A stretch of 64,000 nt of DNA from Macrocystis pyrifera. Its lineage: Eukaryota; Sar; Phaeophyceae; Laminariales; Laminariaceae. The position numbers and the translations under genes are program-made. Of this stretch, positions 63,880 to 64,000 are shown one piece after another (position 1 is the first letter of the stretch; every line of letters begins with the position of its first letter). The DNA lies in the NCBI GenBank assembly GCA_031763025.1, contig JASSKH010000045.1:1469501-1533500 (forward strand). Direction: 5' to 3'. The notes beneath the pieces are model-generated. The model saw only the letters and a program-made list of their open reading frames with translations. It had not been told where the DNA came from and searched no databases.

Positions 63880-64000
63880 ACAGCGGCAAGTTGGTGATAC
63901 GAGCACGTATTAGCACAGACAGGTGCTACCTTTTCGGGCTTGTCTGGTACGTTGCTACCCTGTCCTTCATCTCCTTCCTGCTTTCCCAAACCGCGGCCTC
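63880..64000 (-). pseudogene. LINE 3' tail, cut by window end
   Basis: 'caagttggtgatacgagcac', 'ggtacgttgctaccctgtcc' and 'atctccttcctgctttc' match the tail/ORF-end region at 43405-43500 and 55120-55210. The element continues beyond the window. Confidence 0.65.

Overview
The window looks like nuclear DNA of an intron-rich eukaryote. Only two host genes can be supported, both spliced. The rest is repeats and transposon debris. One gene encodes a ribosome recycling factor (RRF) of plastid/bacterial type. It is split over at least six exons with 0.9-4.7 kb introns, all GT-AG except one GC-AG. A short interstitial CCCTAA telomere-type run is present. The Ty3/gypsy polyprotein resembles elements I associate with stramenopiles. 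My inference is a photosynthetic stramenopile, perhaps a brown alga; the sequence does not prove it.

Layout. 1-2.7 kb: direct repeats, one weak open frame and a fragment of a GGGTC-rich element. 2.7-7.6 kb: TAC/CTG-trinucleotide-rich DNA built of local duplications, including a ~1.5 kb segmental duplication (4.2-5.7 and 6.0-7.5 kb) whose second copy alone carries three MITE insertions. 7.6-10.3 kb: no supported gene. 10.3-19.9 kb: the RRF gene; its introns hold a decayed copy of its own exon 2, a copy of an exon-5 splice boundary, hairpins, a poly-C-tailed repeat, a telomere-type run and a degenerate minisatellite. 20-23 kb: a 15-bp minisatellite and twin hairpins. 23.3-35 kb: decayed Ty3/gypsy integrase pieces with short repeat families, here called R1, R2 and R3. 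36.0-38.7 kb: a 2.65 kb foldback-like element made of TGGAAGT/ACTTCCA words, interrupted by a GGGTC-rich element with its own inverted ends and a likely 9-bp target duplication. 39.3-40.2 kb: another decayed integrase on the minus strand. 41.5-64 kb: a nest of mobile elements. It holds a tRNA-derived SINE family (four copies), a short 'CTTCACATTAAACCG' terminal-inverted-repeat family, 3' pieces of a LINE, and one young, apparently intact Ty3/gypsy chromovirus with identical LTRs (44.6-50.4 kb) inserted into a SINE. A first exon of a secreted protein lies at 58.98-59.15 kb.

The most interesting signal spans families. At four places, removing exactly six bases (TTAATA, once TTGATA) from the sequence CTATTAATAG or CCATTAATAG restores the family sequence seen elsewhere in the window. 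The window's Stowaway-like MITE has ends CTATTAC...GTAATAG, so these look like its excision footprints, and the octamer TATTAATA is strongly over-represented. The LTR element places its zinc knuckle and polymerase after a U-UUU-UUU slippery site, in the -1 frame. Because the LTRs are identical, programmed frameshifting is a serious alternative to a simple mutation.
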